A stretch of 64,000 nt of DNA, taken from contig NZ_KQ948018.1 of assembly GCF_001513965.1 (NCBI RefSeq), positions 186,001 to 250,000 of the forward strand. The letters run 5' to 3'. Positions 27,928-36,814 of this stretch are shown piece after piece. This stretch comes from Streptomyces cellostaticus. Its GTDB lineage: Bacteria; Actinomycetota; Actinomycetes; Streptomycetales; Streptomycetaceae. Below the pieces are notes generated by a model. It worked only from the letters and a program-made list of their open reading frames with translations. It did no database searches and was not told where the DNA came from. Both the position numbers and the translations under genes were made by a program. Numbering within the stretch: position 1 is the first letter of the stretch; the number at the start of each line of letters is the position of its first letter.

Positions 27928-29364
27928 ATGTCACAGCAGACCGCACGTCGCGGGGGCGCCGTCTGGGCCCTCGTCATCACCAGCGTCGCCGGATTCATGG
28001 CGGCCCTCGACAACCTCGTCGTCACCACCGCCCTGCCCTCCATCCGCAAGGACCTCGGCGGCGCGCTGGACGACCTGGAGTGGACGGTGAGCGCCTACAC
28101 GCTGACCTTCGCCGTCCTGCTGATGTTCGGTGCCGCGCTCGGCGACCGCTTCGGGCGCCGCCGGCTCTTCCTCGCCGGACTCGCCGTCTTCACGGGCGCC
28201 TCGGCCGCCGCGGCCATGGCCCCCGGCATCGGCTCCCTCATCGCCGCCCGCGCGGTCCAGGGCGTCGGCGCGGCCGTGATGATGCCGCTGACGCTCACCC
28301 TGCTGACCGCGGCCGTGCCCGCCGCCAGGCGCGGTATGGCGTACGGCATCTGGGGTGCGGTCAACGGCCTCGCGGTCGCCTCCGGGCCGCTCATCGGAGG
28401 CACCCTCACCGAGCACATCTCCTGGCACTGGATCTTCTGGCTGAACGTCCCCCTCGGCGTGGCCCTGCTGCCGCTCGCCCGCCTGCGCCTCGCCGAGTCC
28501 TACGGCGCAGGCGCCCGGCTCGACCTCCCCGGCACGGTGCTCGTCAGCGGCGGGCTCTTCGGGATCGTCTACGGACTGGTGCGCGGCCCGGTCGACGGCT
28601 GGACCGGCTCCCCCGTGCTGACCGGCCTGATAGCCGGCACCGCGCTGCTCGCCGGCTTCGTGCACCACGGCATCCGCAACAAGAACCCCATGCTGCCGAT
28701 GCGGCTGTTCCGCTCCCGCGCCTTCTCCGGGATCAACGCCGCGAGCCTGCTGATGTTCCTCGGGATGTTCGGCTCGATCTTCCTGCTCAGCCAGTACATG
28801 CAGGGCGTGCTCGGCTACTCGCCCACCGAGGCGGGCCTCAGGATGCTGCCGTGGACCGGCATGCCGATGCTCGTCGCGCCGATCGCCGGCATCCTCTCCG
28901 ACCGCATCGGAGGCCGCCCGGTCGTCGCCGCCGGCCTGTTCCTGCAGGCCGCCGGCCTCGGCTACCTGGCCTCCGTGGTCACCGCGGACGTCTCCTACGT
29001 GACCCAACTGCCCGGCCTGATCATCAGCGGCATCGGCATGGCCCTGTTCTTCGCGCCCGCCTCCAACCTGGTCATGTCCAGCGTCCTCCCCGAGGAGCAG
29101 GGCATCGCCTCCGGCGCCAACAACGCCCTGCGCGAGGTGGGCGGCGCGCTCGGCATCGCGGTCATGTCGTCGATCTTCTCCGCGCAGGGCGGCTACGAGA
29201 GCGCACAGAACTTCGTGGACGGTCTGCGGCCCGCGCTGGTCGTCGGCTCCGCGGCGGTCGCCCTCGCCGGGATCGCGGCCCTGCTGATCCCGGCCCGGCG
29301 CCGGACCGTCCAGGCCGCCGGCGGGACCGAGCCCGCGCCGGTCCTGGAGACCGTCGCCCGCTGA
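27928..29364 (+). CDS. MFS drug exporter, DHA2 (14-helix) family
   Basis: The 478-residue protein has about 14 membrane segments. It carries motif D1-like FMAALDNLVVTTALPSIRKD, motif A GDRFGRRRLFLAG, and motif C-like GLAVASGPLIGGTLTEHISW, the pattern of EmrB/QacA-type proton-driven drug efflux pumps. GGGGGAG lies ahead of the ATG. Paired operators indicate control by the upstream TetR. The substrate is unknown. Confidence 0.92.
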   Translation: MSQQTARRGGAVWALVITSVAGFMAALDNLVVTTALPSIRKDLGGALDDLEWTVSAYTLTFAVLLMFGAALGDRFGRRRLFLAGLAVFTGASAAAAMAPGIGSLIAARAVQGVGAAVMMPLTLTLLTAAVPAARRGMAYGIWGAVNGLAVASGPLIGGTLTEHISWHWIFWLNVPLGVALLPLARLRLAESYGAGARLDLPGTVLVSGGLFGIVYGLVRGPVDGWTGSPVLTGLIAGTALLAGFVHHGIRNKNPMLPMRLFRSRAFSGINAASLLMFLGMFGSIFLLSQYMQGVLGYSPTEAGLRMLPWTGMPMLVAPIAGILSDRIGGRPVVAAGLFLQAAGLGYLASVVTADVSYVTQLPGLIISGIGMALFFAPASNLVMSSVLPEEQGIASGANNALREVGGALGIAVMSSIFSAQGGYESAQNFVDGLRPALVVGSAAVALAGIAALLIPARRRTVQAAGGTEPAPVLETVAR

Positions 29365-29390
29365 GCGGATGCCCCACTGAGCACACATCG

Positions 29391-29450
29391 CCCGGCACGC
29401 GCGCGTGCGGCCCCGTTCCCGCCGACGGGGCCGTACGCGCGCGCGTGCCC
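29391..29450 (+). terminator. Very long hairpin between the MFS gene and murB
   Basis: A 26-base left arm (29391-29416, containing GCACGCGCGCGT) pairs with a right arm (29425-29450) at 24 of 26 positions around an eight-base loop. It probably ends MFS transcription and insulates murB. Confidence 0.8.
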
Positions 29451-29493
29451 GGCGAGGTCACGGCCGCCGGGCTGGGCTGTCCGTGCCGTCTCG

Positions 29494-29499
29494 TAGTCT
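29494..29499 (+). promoter_or_regulatory. Candidate -10 box for leaderless murB
   Basis: TAGTCT ends seven bases before the murB GTG, and no ribosome binding site is visible. This spacing fits a leaderless transcript that starts at the initiation codon, which is common in Streptomyces. No clear -35 is seen. Confidence 0.5.
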
Positions 29500-29506
29500 T
29501 GAGCGC

Positions 29507-30562
29507 GTGCAGGAACTCCACGACGCCCCCCTCGCCCCGCTGACCACCTTCCGGCTGGGCGGCCCCGCCACCCGGCTCGTCACCGCGACGACCGACGCCG
29601 AGGTGATCGCCGCCGTCCGCGATGCCGACGACACGGGGACACCGCTGCTGGTCATCGGCGGCGGGTCGAACCTGGTCATCGGCGACAAGGGCTTCGACGG
29701 CACCGCCCTGCGCATCGCCACGCGCGGCGTCGAACTGCGTGGCACCACGCTGGAGCTGGCGGCCGGCGAGGTGTGGACGGACGCCGTGGCCCGCACCGTC
29801 GAGGCCGGGCTCGCCGGGATCGAGTGCCTGGCCGGGATCCCGGGCTCCGCGGGCGCCACCCCGATCCAGAACGTGGGCGCCTACGGCCAGGAGGTCTCCT
29901 CGACGATCACCGAGGTGATCGCGTACGACCGCCGGGCCGGCCAGACCGTCACGCTGACGAACGAGGAGTGCGCCTTCTCGTACCGGCACAGCCGCTTCAA
30001 GGCCGACCCGGAGCGCTATGTCGTGCTGCGGGTCCGCTTCGAGCTGGAGGACGCCGACGGGCTGTCGGCGCCGGTCAAGTACGCCGAGGCGGCCCGTGCG
30101 CTCGGCGTGGAACCGGGCGAGCGGGTGCCGCTCGCCGCGGCCCGCGAGACCGTGCTGAAGCTGCGTGCCGGGAAAGGCATGGTCCTCGACGCCGAGGACC
30201 ACGACACGTGGTCCGCCGGGTCCTTCTTCACGAACCCGATCGTCAGCGACGAGCAGTTCGCCGCCTTCTGCGCGCGCGTGCGGGAGCGGCTGGGCGACGG
30301 CGTCGAGCCGCCCGCGTACCCCGCGGGGGAGGGGCGCACCAAGACGTCGGCCGCCTGGCTGATCGACAAGGCGGGCTTCACCAAGGGCTACGGCACCGGG
30401 CCCGCCCGTATCTCCACCAAGCACACCCTCGCCCTCACCAACCGGGGCGACGCCACCACCGAGGACCTGCTGGCACTGGCCCGCGAGGTGGTCGCCGGAG
30501 TCCGCGAGGCCTTCGGAATCACTTTGGTCAACGAGCCGGTGACGGTCGGCGTGAGCCTGTAG
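29507..30562 (+). CDS. murB: UDP-N-acetylmuramate dehydrogenase
   Basis: The 351-residue flavoenzyme reduces UDP-GlcNAc-enolpyruvate to UDP-MurNAc with NADPH, the second committed step of peptidoglycan precursor synthesis in the cytoplasm. Visible markers are the FAD-binding LLVIGGGSNLVIGDKGFDG, LAGIPGSAGATPIQNVGAYG, SYRHSRFK and, near the end, AGSFFTNPIVSDE (catalytic Ser) and SAAWLIDKAGFTKG. The GTG at 29507 begins VQELHDAPLAPLTTFRLGG as in other MurB. The stop is ten bases from the convergent SDR gene. Confidence 0.95.
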   Translation: MQELHDAPLAPLTTFRLGGPATRLVTATTDAEVIAAVRDADDTGTPLLVIGGGSNLVIGDKGFDGTALRIATRGVELRGTTLELAAGEVWTDAVARTVEAGLAGIECLAGIPGSAGATPIQNVGAYGQEVSSTITEVIAYDRRAGQTVTLTNEECAFSYRHSRFKADPERYVVLRVRFELEDADGLSAPVKYAEAARALGVEPGERVPLAAARETVLKLRAGKGMVLDAEDHDTWSAGSFFTNPIVSDEQFAAFCARVRERLGDGVEPPAYPAGEGRTKTSAAWLIDKAGFTKGYGTGPARISTKHTLALTNRGDATTEDLLALAREVVAGVREAFGITLVNEPVTVGVSL

Positions 30563-30572
30563 CCGCGACGGT

Positions 30573-31205
30573 TCAGTACGCCACGCCCACCCCCTGCTTC
30601 ACCGTCCCCGCGTCGTCGATCATCGCCAGCATCGCGTGCGCGACGTCCGCGCGCGCGATGAAGCGGCCCCGTCGCGGAAAGCCGCCGACGACCGTGCGGT
30701 AGCGGCCGGTGAGCGGCTTGTCCTGGAGGCGCGGCGGCCGTACGGACGTCCAGTCCGTGCCGCTGCGCGCCAGTTCGGCCTCCATCTCCCGCAGGTCGGC
30801 GTAGACGTCCTTGAGGATCGCCGACACCAGTCCCCGCATCCCGCGGTCCAGGAAGCCGTCGTCCTCGGGGGCCGGCCCGACCGGGCCCGCGCTGACCACC
30901 AGCAGCCGCCGTACCCCCTCCGCCTCCATGGCGCCGAGGACCGAACGCGTGAGCCGGGCGGCCACCCCGGCGTCCTTGCGGCTGCGCGCGCCCAGGCCGG
31001 ACAGCACCGCGTCCCGGCCGCTGACCGCCGAGCGCAGCTCCTCCGGGCCGGTGAGGCCGGCGCGTACGACGTCCAGCCGATCGCCGGTGACGGTGAGCCG
31101 GGCCGGGTCCCGCACGACGGCCGTGACCTCGTGGCCGGCGTCCAGGGCCTGACGGACGATCTCCCGACCGATCCCGCCGGTGGCCCCGAAAACGGTGAGC
31201 TTCAT
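30573..31205 (-). CDS. NAD(P)-binding Rossmann protein (atypical SDR)
   Basis: The 210-residue protein begins MKLTVFGATGGIGREIVRQA with the GATGGIG loop. It continues RRLLVVSAGPVGPAP, a segment TDWTSVRPPRLQDKPLTG, and an end FIARADVAHAMLAMIDD. It resembles NmrA-like/biliverdin-reductase-like atypical SDRs. It is divergent from a TetR gene with two shared operators, so its expression is probably repressed by that TetR. The reaction is unknown. Confidence 0.87.
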   Translation of the reverse strand: MKLTVFGATGGIGREIVRQALDAGHEVTAVVRDPARLTVTGDRLDVVRAGLTGPEELRSAVSGRDAVLSGLGARSRKDAGVAARLTRSVLGAMEAEGVRRLLVVSAGPVGPAPEDDGFLDRGMRGLVSAILKDVYADLREMEAELARSGTDWTSVRPPRLQDKPLTGRYRTVVGGFPRRGRFIARADVAHAMLAMIDDAGTVKQGVGVAY

Positions 31206-31230
31206 GGCGATTCCCCTGTTCCCATGAGGT

Positions 31231-31250
31231 GGGTGAGCATTTACTCACCC
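31231..31250. promoter_or_regulatory. TetR-2 operator, site 1
   Basis: GGGTGAG (31231-31237), six bases, CTCACCC (31244-31250): a perfect inverted repeat 26 bases upstream of the SDR start. Confidence 0.75.
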
Positions 31251-31262
31251 CGCTGTCCTCTA

Positions 31263-31282
31263 GAGTGGGTAAGCACTCACCC
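31263..31282. promoter_or_regulatory. TetR-2 operator, site 2
   Basis: Read on the minus strand this 20-mer matches site 1 at 15 of 20 positions (GGGTGAG-N3-TTAC-Y-CAC-Y-C). It lies 32 bases from site 1, about three helical turns, and 27 bases before the TetR ATG. Confidence 0.7.
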
Positions 31283-31308
31283 ACCCGTCAAGCCCGATTG
31301 GACGTCCC

Positions 31309-31944
31309 ATGGAGACGAAGCCGGCGCGTGTCCGCATCCTCGACGCCGCCCACGAGCTGATGCTCACCGTCGGACTCGCCCGTGCCACCACCAAGGAGAT
31401 CGCGAGGGCGGCCGGCTGTTCCGAGGCGGCGCTCTACAAGTACTTCGACAGCAAGGAGGAGCTGTTCGTCCGGGTGCTCGCCGAGCGTCTGCCCCGGCTC
31501 ACCCCCCTGCTGAGCAGCCTGGAGGCCGAGCCGGGACAGGGCACCCTGGAGGAGAACCTCACCGAGATCGCCCGTCAGGCGGCTCTCTTCTACGAGCAGA
31601 GCTTCCCGATCGCCGCCTCCCTGTACGCCGAGACACAGCTCAAGCGGCGGCACTACGAGGCGCTGCGGAAGATCGGCTCCGGGCCGCACACGCCGATCGA
31701 GAGCCTGGACGCCTACCTGCGCGCCGAGCAGGCCGCCGGCCGCGTCCGCGCCGATGCCGACACCTTCGCGGCAGCCTCCCTCCTCCTCGGCGCCTGTGCC
31801 CAGCGTGCGTTCGCCTACGACGCCACCGCGAGCGGCGTACGACCGCCCGTGGACCCGTTCGCCGCCCGTCTCGCCCGGACCCTGCTGGGCGGCATCGCCC
31901 CGGAAAACTCCGTTGCCCAGGACGGCGACCGGCCGCGACCCTGA
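31309..31944 (+). CDS. TetR-family repressor, divergent from the SDR gene
   Basis: The 211-residue protein has a standard TetR head (RVRILDAAHELMLTVGLARA, TKEIARAAGCSEAALYKYFD, SKEELFVRVLAERL) and a helical effector domain. The two matching palindromes in the 103-base divergent promoter are its likely binding sites, controlling itself and the SDR gene. The effector is unknown. Confidence 0.9.
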   Translation: METKPARVRILDAAHELMLTVGLARATTKEIARAAGCSEAALYKYFDSKEELFVRVLAERLPRLTPLLSSLEAEPGQGTLEENLTEIARQAALFYEQSFPIAASLYAETQLKRRHYEALRKIGSGPHTPIESLDAYLRAEQAAGRVRADADTFAAASLLLGACAQRAFAYDATASGVRPPVDPFAARLARTLLGGIAPENSVAQDGDRPRP

Positions 31945-31962
31945 GGCCATGAGGCATCGCAC

Positions 31963-32667
31963 ATGCGGTTGAGGCTGCGTGAATCCAGGCCCAGGACAGG
32001 GCCGTACGAGCACCGCGTCGTCCAGCCCCGGTGGCCCCTGCGCCACACCTCACTGACCGCGCCCGACCCCATCGGCATGCTGCGCGGCGACCACGACGGC
32101 CTGAACCGGCTGGCGGGCCTGTTCTCCTTCGCCGCCTACTCGCGGCACACGGTCGTCCACATTCCGCTGCGTGACGGGGTCCCGCCCGACGAGGGCTGGG
32201 GCGAGCGGGTCGACCTCGTCCTGGCCCACCACACGCTCGGCCTGCGCCCCAGCCAGTGGCCCGAACTGCGCCGGAAGCTGCGTCAGGGCACCCCGCTGAC
32301 CGTTCGCACCGACGAGGCCCGCACCGCGCGGGACGCCGGGTCCTGGCGCGAGCGGTGCGGGCGGGCGGACTTCCGGGACGAGCTGCGGCACATCACGCGC
32401 GCCCGCACGTTCTTCCTGTTCGGCAGCCGGGACGTGTTCGCCGAGACCGCCACGAGCTTCGCCCACGCGGCAGGCTGGGGGCCGCGCCAGAAAGGGGCCG
32501 CCAAAGGGCACTCGGTGCTGATGGCGGGGCTGCCGCTGGTCCAGCCGCCCGGCGGCGGGCATCCCGTCGAGGTGCTGATCTGCTTCAAGCCCTATCCGCC
32601 CTACGCCCACTTCAGACGGCCGGGCGAGCCAGCCAGTCGTCCACGCCGGCCAGCAGCCGCGTCTTGA
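31963..32667 (+). CDS. Hypothetical protein of unknown function
   Basis: The 234-residue protein has strong third-position GC bias and no signal peptide or membrane segment. Recognisable stretches are FAAYSRHTVVHIPLRDGVPP, DLVLAHHTLGLRPSQWPELR, RARTFFLFGSRDVFAETATS and VEVLICFKPYPPY; I cannot assign a family. The ATG at 31963 follows the TetR stop by 18 bases and lacks a clear ribosome binding site; translation could also start inside. Its last 56 bases overlap the 3' end of the convergent add gene. Confidence 0.65.
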   Translation: MRLRLRESRPRTGPYEHRVVQPRWPLRHTSLTAPDPIGMLRGDHDGLNRLAGLFSFAAYSRHTVVHIPLRDGVPPDEGWGERVDLVLAHHTLGLRPSQWPELRRKLRQGTPLTVRTDEARTARDAGSWRERCGRADFRDELRHITRARTFFLFGSRDVFAETATSFAHAAGWGPRQKGAAKGHSVLMAGLPLVQPPGGGHPVEVLICFKPYPPYAHFRRPGEPASRPRRPAAAS

Positions 32668-33652
32668 CCTCCTCCGGCGCCGCCGAGGCCCGCACCGATT
32701 GCCGGGCCAGTTCCGCCAGCTCCGCGTCCGAGAATCCGTGCTGGTGGCGGGCGATCTCGTACTGGGCGGCCAGCCGGGAGCCGAAGAGCAGCGGGTCGTC
32801 GGCGCCGAGCGCCATCGGGACGCCCGCCTCGAAGAGGGTGCGCAGCGGTACGTCCTCCGGCTTGTCGTACACGCCGAGGGCCACGTTCGACGCCGGGCAC
32901 ACCTCGCAGGTCACCCCCCGGTCAGCGAGCCGCTTCAGCAGCCGTGGGTCCTCCGCCGCCCGCACCCCGTGGCCGATCCGGGAGGCGTGCAGGTCGTCCA
33001 GGCAGTCCCGGACCGACGCCGCACCGGTCAGCTCGCCGCCGTGCGGGGCCGAGAGGAGACCGCCGTCGCGTGCGATGGCGAAGGCCCGGTCGAAATCCCG
33101 CGCCATGCCCCGCCGTTCGTCGTTCGACAGCCCGAAGCCGACCACCCCCCGGTCGGCGTACCGCACGGCCAGCCGGGCCAGCGTGCGCGCGTCCAGCGGG
33201 TGCTTCATACGGTTCGCGGCGACCAGGACACGCATCCCGAGCCCCGTCTCCCGCACCGCCGTGTCCACCGCGTCCAGGATGATCTCCAGGGCCGGGATCA
33301 GACCGCCCAGCCGGGGCGCGTACGAGGTCGGGTCCACCTGGATCTCCAGCCAGCCCGAGCCGTCGTTGAGGTCCTCCTCCGCGGCCTCCCGGACCAGCCG
33401 CTGGATGTCCTCAGGCTCCCGGAGGCAGGAGCGCGCCGCGTCGTACAGCCGCTGGAAGCGGAACCAGCCGCGCTCGTCCGTCGCGCGCAGCTTCGGCGGC
33501 TCGCCGCTGGTCAGGGCTTCGGTCAGCGTCTCGGGCAGGCGCACGCCGTGCTTGTCGGCCAGCTCCAGAACGGTTCCCGGCCGCATCGAGCCGGTGAAGT
33601 GCAGGTGCAGATGGGCTTTCGGCAGCTCAGAGAGATCACGTACACGCTCCAT
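32612..33652 (-). CDS. add: Adenosine deaminase family protein
   Basis: The 346-residue zinc hydrolase has the ADA markers in order: HLHLHFTGS near residue 14 (metal HxH), SAPHGGE, IGHGVRAAEDP, CPASNVALG and the metal-binding Asp in GADDPLLFG. It should deaminate adenosine or deoxyadenosine to inosine in the cytoplasm. GGE in place of AGE and GADDP in place of NTDDP place it among divergent actinobacterial ADA members, so a related substrate is possible. It is transcribed away from aspC's end, behind a strong hairpin. Confidence 0.88.
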   Translation of the reverse strand: MERVRDLSELPKAHLHLHFTGSMRPGTVLELADKHGVRLPETLTEALTSGEPPKLRATDERGWFRFQRLYDAARSCLREPEDIQRLVREAAEEDLNDGSGWLEIQVDPTSYAPRLGGLIPALEIILDAVDTAVRETGLGMRVLVAANRMKHPLDARTLARLAVRYADRGVVGFGLSNDERRGMARDFDRAFAIARDGGLLSAPHGGELTGAASVRDCLDDLHASRIGHGVRAAEDPRLLKRLADRGVTCEVCPASNVALGVYDKPEDVPLRTLFEAGVPMALGADDPLLFGSRLAAQYEIARHQHGFSDAELAELARQSVRASAAPEEVKTRLLAGVDDWLARPAV

Positions 33653-33726
33653 TCCCAGATCCTGCCGTACGTCCCCGCCGCCCCGGTAGCTCTTTCCCCG
33701 AACGTGGCCTTGCTCGCACGCGCGAA

Positions 33727-33756
33727 CGGGCCGCCTCCCCGAAGGGAAACGGCCCG
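33727..33756 (-). terminator. Terminator between aspC and add
   Basis: CGGGCCG (33727-33733) pairs with CGGCCCG (33750-33756), with an inner CCC/GGG pairing over GAA(G); flanking CGCGCG tracts extend the stem. It lies 40 bases past the aspC stop. Confidence 0.75.
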
Positions 33757-33795
33757 CACGCGCGCGTAGAGAGTGAATTTACCCCCAAGTGGACC

Positions 33796-35022
33796 TCAGT
33801 CCCGTGCCTCCGCCAGCAGCTTCTGCATCCGGCTGACGCCCTCGACGAGATCCTCGTCACCGAGCGCGTACGACAGCCGCAGGTACCCCGGCGTGCCGAA
33901 GGCCTCGCCCGGGACGACCGCGACCTCGGCCTCCTCCAGGATCAGCGCGGCCAGCTCGACGGTGTCCTGCGGGCGCTTGCCGCGGATCTCCTTGCCGAGC
34001 AGCCCCTTGACCGACGGGTAGGCGTAGAAGGCGCCCTCGGGCTCCGGGCAGACCACGCCGTCGATCTCGTTGAGCATCCGCACGATGGTCTTGCGGCGCC
34101 GGTCGAAGGCCTCGCGCATCTTCGCCACGGCCTCCAGGTCGCCGGAGACGGCGGCCAGCGCGGCCACCTGGGCCACGTTGGAGACGTTCGAGGTGGCGTG
34201 CGACTGCAGGTTGGTCGCGGCCTTGACGACGTCCTTGGGGCCGATGACCCAGCCCACGCGCCAGCCGGTCATGGCGTACGTCTTCGCCACGCCGTTGACC
34301 ACGATGCACTTGTCGCGCAGCTCGGGCAGGAGCGCCGGCAGGGACACGGAGGCCGCGTCGCCGTAGACGAGGTGCTCGTAGATCTCGTCGGTGAGCACCC
34401 ACAGGCCGTGCTCGACGGCCCAGCGGCCGATCGCCTCGGTCTCCGCCTCGGAGTACACCGCACCGGTCGGGTTGGACGGGGAGACGAAGAGCACGACCTT
34501 CGTCTTCTCCGTGCGCGCGGCCTCCAGCTGCTCGACCGAGACGCGGTAGCCGGTCGTCTCGTCGGCGACGACCTCCACCGGGACGCCGCCGGCCAGGCGG
34601 ATCGACTCGGGGTACGTCGTCCAGTACGGCGCCGGGACGATGACCTCGTCGCCCGGGTCGAGGATCGCGGCGAACGCCTCGTAGATGGCCTGCTTGCCGC
34701 CGTTGGTGATCAGGATCTGCGAGACGTCGGGCTCCCAGCCGGAGTCGCGCAGCGTCTTCGCGGCGATCGCGGACTTCAGCTCGGGCAGACCGCCGGCCGG
34801 GGTGTAGCGGTGGTACTTCGGGTTCTTGCAGGCCTCGATCGCGGCCTCGACGATGTAGTCCGGAGTCGGGAAGTCCGGCTCACCGGCGCCGAAGCCGATC
34901 ACCGGACGCCCGGCGGCCTTCAGGGCCTTGGCCTTGGCGTCCACGGCGAGGGTGGCGGACTCGGAGATCGCGCCGACTCGGGCGGAGACCCGGCGCTCGG
35001 TGGGAGGGTTTGCAGCGCTCAT
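33796..35022 (-). CDS. aspC: Aspartate aminotransferase (PLP fold type I, subgroup Ib)
   Basis: The 408-residue enzyme transfers the amino group between aspartate and 2-oxoglutarate. Visible markers are [61 protein letters not shown], the PLP lysine in [14 protein letters not shown], and [13 protein letters not shown] with the carboxylate-binding Arg. The ATG at 35022 gives the expected N-terminus ([20 protein letters not shown]). It is divergent from the tRNA-Trp/secE unit. Confidence 0.94.
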   Translation of the reverse strand: MSAANPPTERRVSARVGAISESATLAVDAKAKALKAAGRPVIGFGAGEPDFPTPDYIVEAAIEACKNPKYHRYTPAGGLPELKSAIAAKTLRDSGWEPDVSQILITNGGKQAIYEAFAAILDPGDEVIVPAPYWTTYPESIRLAGGVPVEVVADETTGYRVSVEQLEAARTEKTKVVLFVSPSNPTGAVYSEAETEAIGRWAVEHGLWVLTDEIYEHLVYGDAASVSLPALLPELRDKCIVVNGVAKTYAMTGWRVGWVIGPKDVVKAATNLQSHATSNVSNVAQVAALAAVSGDLEAVAKMREAFDRRRKTIVRMLNEIDGVVCPEPEGAFYAYPSVKGLLGKEIRGKRPQDTVELAALILEEAEVAVVPGEAFGTPGYLRLSYALGDEDLVEGVSRMQKLLAEARD

Positions 35023-35167
35023 GGGCCCATCGTTCCAGACCGGAAATGTCCCCGGCACGCGGGTTTCACGGACTGAACAGCAAGGGGTCGAGGCGTGAAC
35101 AAGGATCCGAATCCGGCCTCCGGCCAGGACGATCTTCGGTCCGGCGACTGCGGTCAGGCACTTTCTG

Positions 35168-35197
35168 TTCGACGCCGGGCCACGGACCACGTACACT
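35168..35197 (+). promoter_or_regulatory. Candidate promoter for tRNA-Trp/secE/nusG
   Basis: TTCGAC (35168-35173) and TACACT (35192-35197), 18-base spacing, about 85 bases upstream of tRNA-Trp. Confidence 0.45.
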
Positions 35198-35282
35198 CTC
35201 ACCTCGTTGGCCTTCAGCAGCCGCAGCACAACCGGTGCACACCGAGCACTCGGTCGGATGCGGTACGTTGGGGGACACACAA

Positions 35283-35355
35283 AGGGTCGTAGCTCAATTG
35301 GTAGAGCACTGGTCTCCAAAACCAGCGGTTGGGGGTTCAAGTCCCTCCGGCCCTG
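35283..35355 (+). tRNA. tRNA-Trp (CCA)
   Basis: A 73-base cloverleaf: acceptor AGGGTCG (35283-35289) with CGGCCCT (35348-35354), discriminator G. The anticodon stem CTGGT/ACCAG encloses CTCCAAA, anticodon CCA. The T-loop is GGTTCAAGTCC. No encoded 3' CCA. Its place before secE is the classic bacterial arrangement. Confidence 0.97.
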
Positions 35356-35462
35356 CTACACACACCGCCAGGATGTGTGCGCATGTACGTACAGCAATGC
35401 ACCGCCGTGCGGCTCAGAAACCGGGCGCGGCACGGCCACGACCCGGGATCAGGTGAGGAAGA

Positions 35463-35750
35463 ATGACGGACGCCGTGGGCTCCATCGACACTCCTGATGC
35501 CCAGGACGAGGTGCCCGAGTCCAAGAAGAAGGCCCGCAAGGGCGGCAAGCGTGCCAAGAAGGGCCCGCTGAAGCGCCTCGCCATCTTCTACCGCCAGATC
35601 GTCGCGGAGCTCCGCAAGGTCGTCTGGCCGACGCGCAACCAGCTGACGTCGTACACCACTGTGGTGATCTTCTTCGTCGCGATCATGATTGCCCTGGTGA
35701 CCGTGATTGACTATGGGCTCAACCACGCGGCCAAGTACGTCTTCGGCTGA
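35463..35750 (+). CDS. secE: Preprotein translocase subunit SecE
   Basis: The 95-residue protein has a Lys-rich cytoplasmic head ([20 protein letters not shown]), the conserved amphipathic helix ending [20 protein letters not shown], and one membrane helix. It stabilises SecY in the translocon. It is cotranscribed with tRNA-Trp and nusG. Confidence 0.95.
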   Translation: MTDAVGSIDTPDAQDEVPESKKKARKGGKRAKKGPLKRLAIFYRQIVAELRKVVWPTRNQLTSYTTVVIFFVAIMIALVTVIDYGLNHAAKYVFG

Positions 35751-35830
35751 GCCAAGAGCGAAGGGCGCCGTGGTACCGGCGCCCGTTTTCGCATGTTCCA
35801 CCCCTATGTATCCAGGAAGAAGCAGCCATC

Positions 35831-36706
35831 GTGTCTGACCCGAACCTGAACGACGCCATCGAGCCGGACGAGACGGTGGACGACGAGCTCGACATCGTCG
35901 AGGGCGCGGACGAGCAGGACGAGTTCGAGGCTGCCGAGGCCGAGTCGGGCGAGCCGGCCGAGGAGGCCGCGCTGCACGTCGAGAACGAGGAAGAGGAAGG
36001 CGAGGACGTCGAGGACGCCGAGCCCGTCATCCTGGCCGACGAAGCCGAAGAAGCCGAAGAAGCCGCCGAGGAAGAGCCCGCCGCGCCCGTCGACCCGGTC
36101 GAGGCCCTGCGCGACGAACTGCGTTCCCTGCCCGGCGAGTGGTACGTCATCCACACCTACGCCGGCTACGAGAACCGCGTGAAGACCAACCTGGAGCAGC
36201 GCGCCGTCTCGCTGAACGTCGAGGACTACATCTTCCAGGCCGAGGTGCCGCAGGAAGAGGTCGTCCAGATCAAGAACGGCGACCGCAAGACGATCAAGCA
36301 GAACAAGCTGCCGGGTTACGTCCTGGTCCGCATGGACCTGACCAACGAGTCCTGGGGCGTCGTCCGCAACACCCCGGGTGTCACCGGCTTCGTCGGCAAC
36401 GCCTACGACCCCTACCCGCTGACCCTGGACGAGATCGTCAAGATGCTCGCCCCGGAGGCCGAGGAGAAGGCCGCCCGCGAGGCCGCCGAGGCCGAGGGCA
36501 AGCCCGCCCCGCAGCGCAAGGTCGAGGTCCAGGTGCTGGACTTCGAGGTCGGCGACTCGGTCACCGTCACCGACGGCCCGTTCGCCACGCTCCAGGCGAC
36601 CATCAACGAGATCAACCCCGACTCCAAGAAGGTCAAGGGCCTGGTGGAGATCTTCGGCCGCGAGACGCCGGTCGAGCTCTCCTTCGACCAGATCCAGAAG
36701 AACTGA
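35831..36706 (+). CDS. nusG: Transcription antitermination/termination factor NusG
   Basis: The 291-residue protein has a Streptomyces-type N-terminal extension of about 95 residues, extremely rich in Asp/Glu. The NGN domain follows ([48 protein letters not shown]), and then the KOW domain ([20 protein letters not shown]). It binds the RNA polymerase clamp and couples it to Rho or the ribosome. AGGAAGAAG precedes the GTG at 35831. A strong terminator follows, separating it from rplK. Confidence 0.96.
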   Translation: MSDPNLNDAIEPDETVDDELDIVEGADEQDEFEAAEAESGEPAEEAALHVENEEEEGEDVEDAEPVILADEAEEAEEAAEEEPAAPVDPVEALRDELRSLPGEWYVIHTYAGYENRVKTNLEQRAVSLNVEDYIFQAEVPQEEVVQIKNGDRKTIKQNKLPGYVLVRMDLTNESWGVVRNTPGVTGFVGNAYDPYPLTLDEIVKMLAPEAEEKAAREAAEAEGKPAPQRKVEVQVLDFEVGDSVTVTDGPFATLQATINEINPDSKKVKGLVEIFGRETPVELSFDQIQKN

Positions 36707-36733
36707 GGCCTGTCGGCCGAGTTACGCAGCGAG

Positions 36734-36765
36734 GACGCTCCGCCGGTGGACATCGGCGGAGCGTC
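36734..36765 (+). terminator. Terminator after nusG
   Basis: GACGCTCCGCCG (36734-36745) pairs perfectly with CGGCGGAGCGTC (36754-36765), followed by TTCGG. Confidence 0.9.
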
Positions 36766-36814
36766 TTCGGCGTTCCGTGGGCGGGGGTGCCTGGGGCTGG
36801 GGTAGGTTTCTCGC

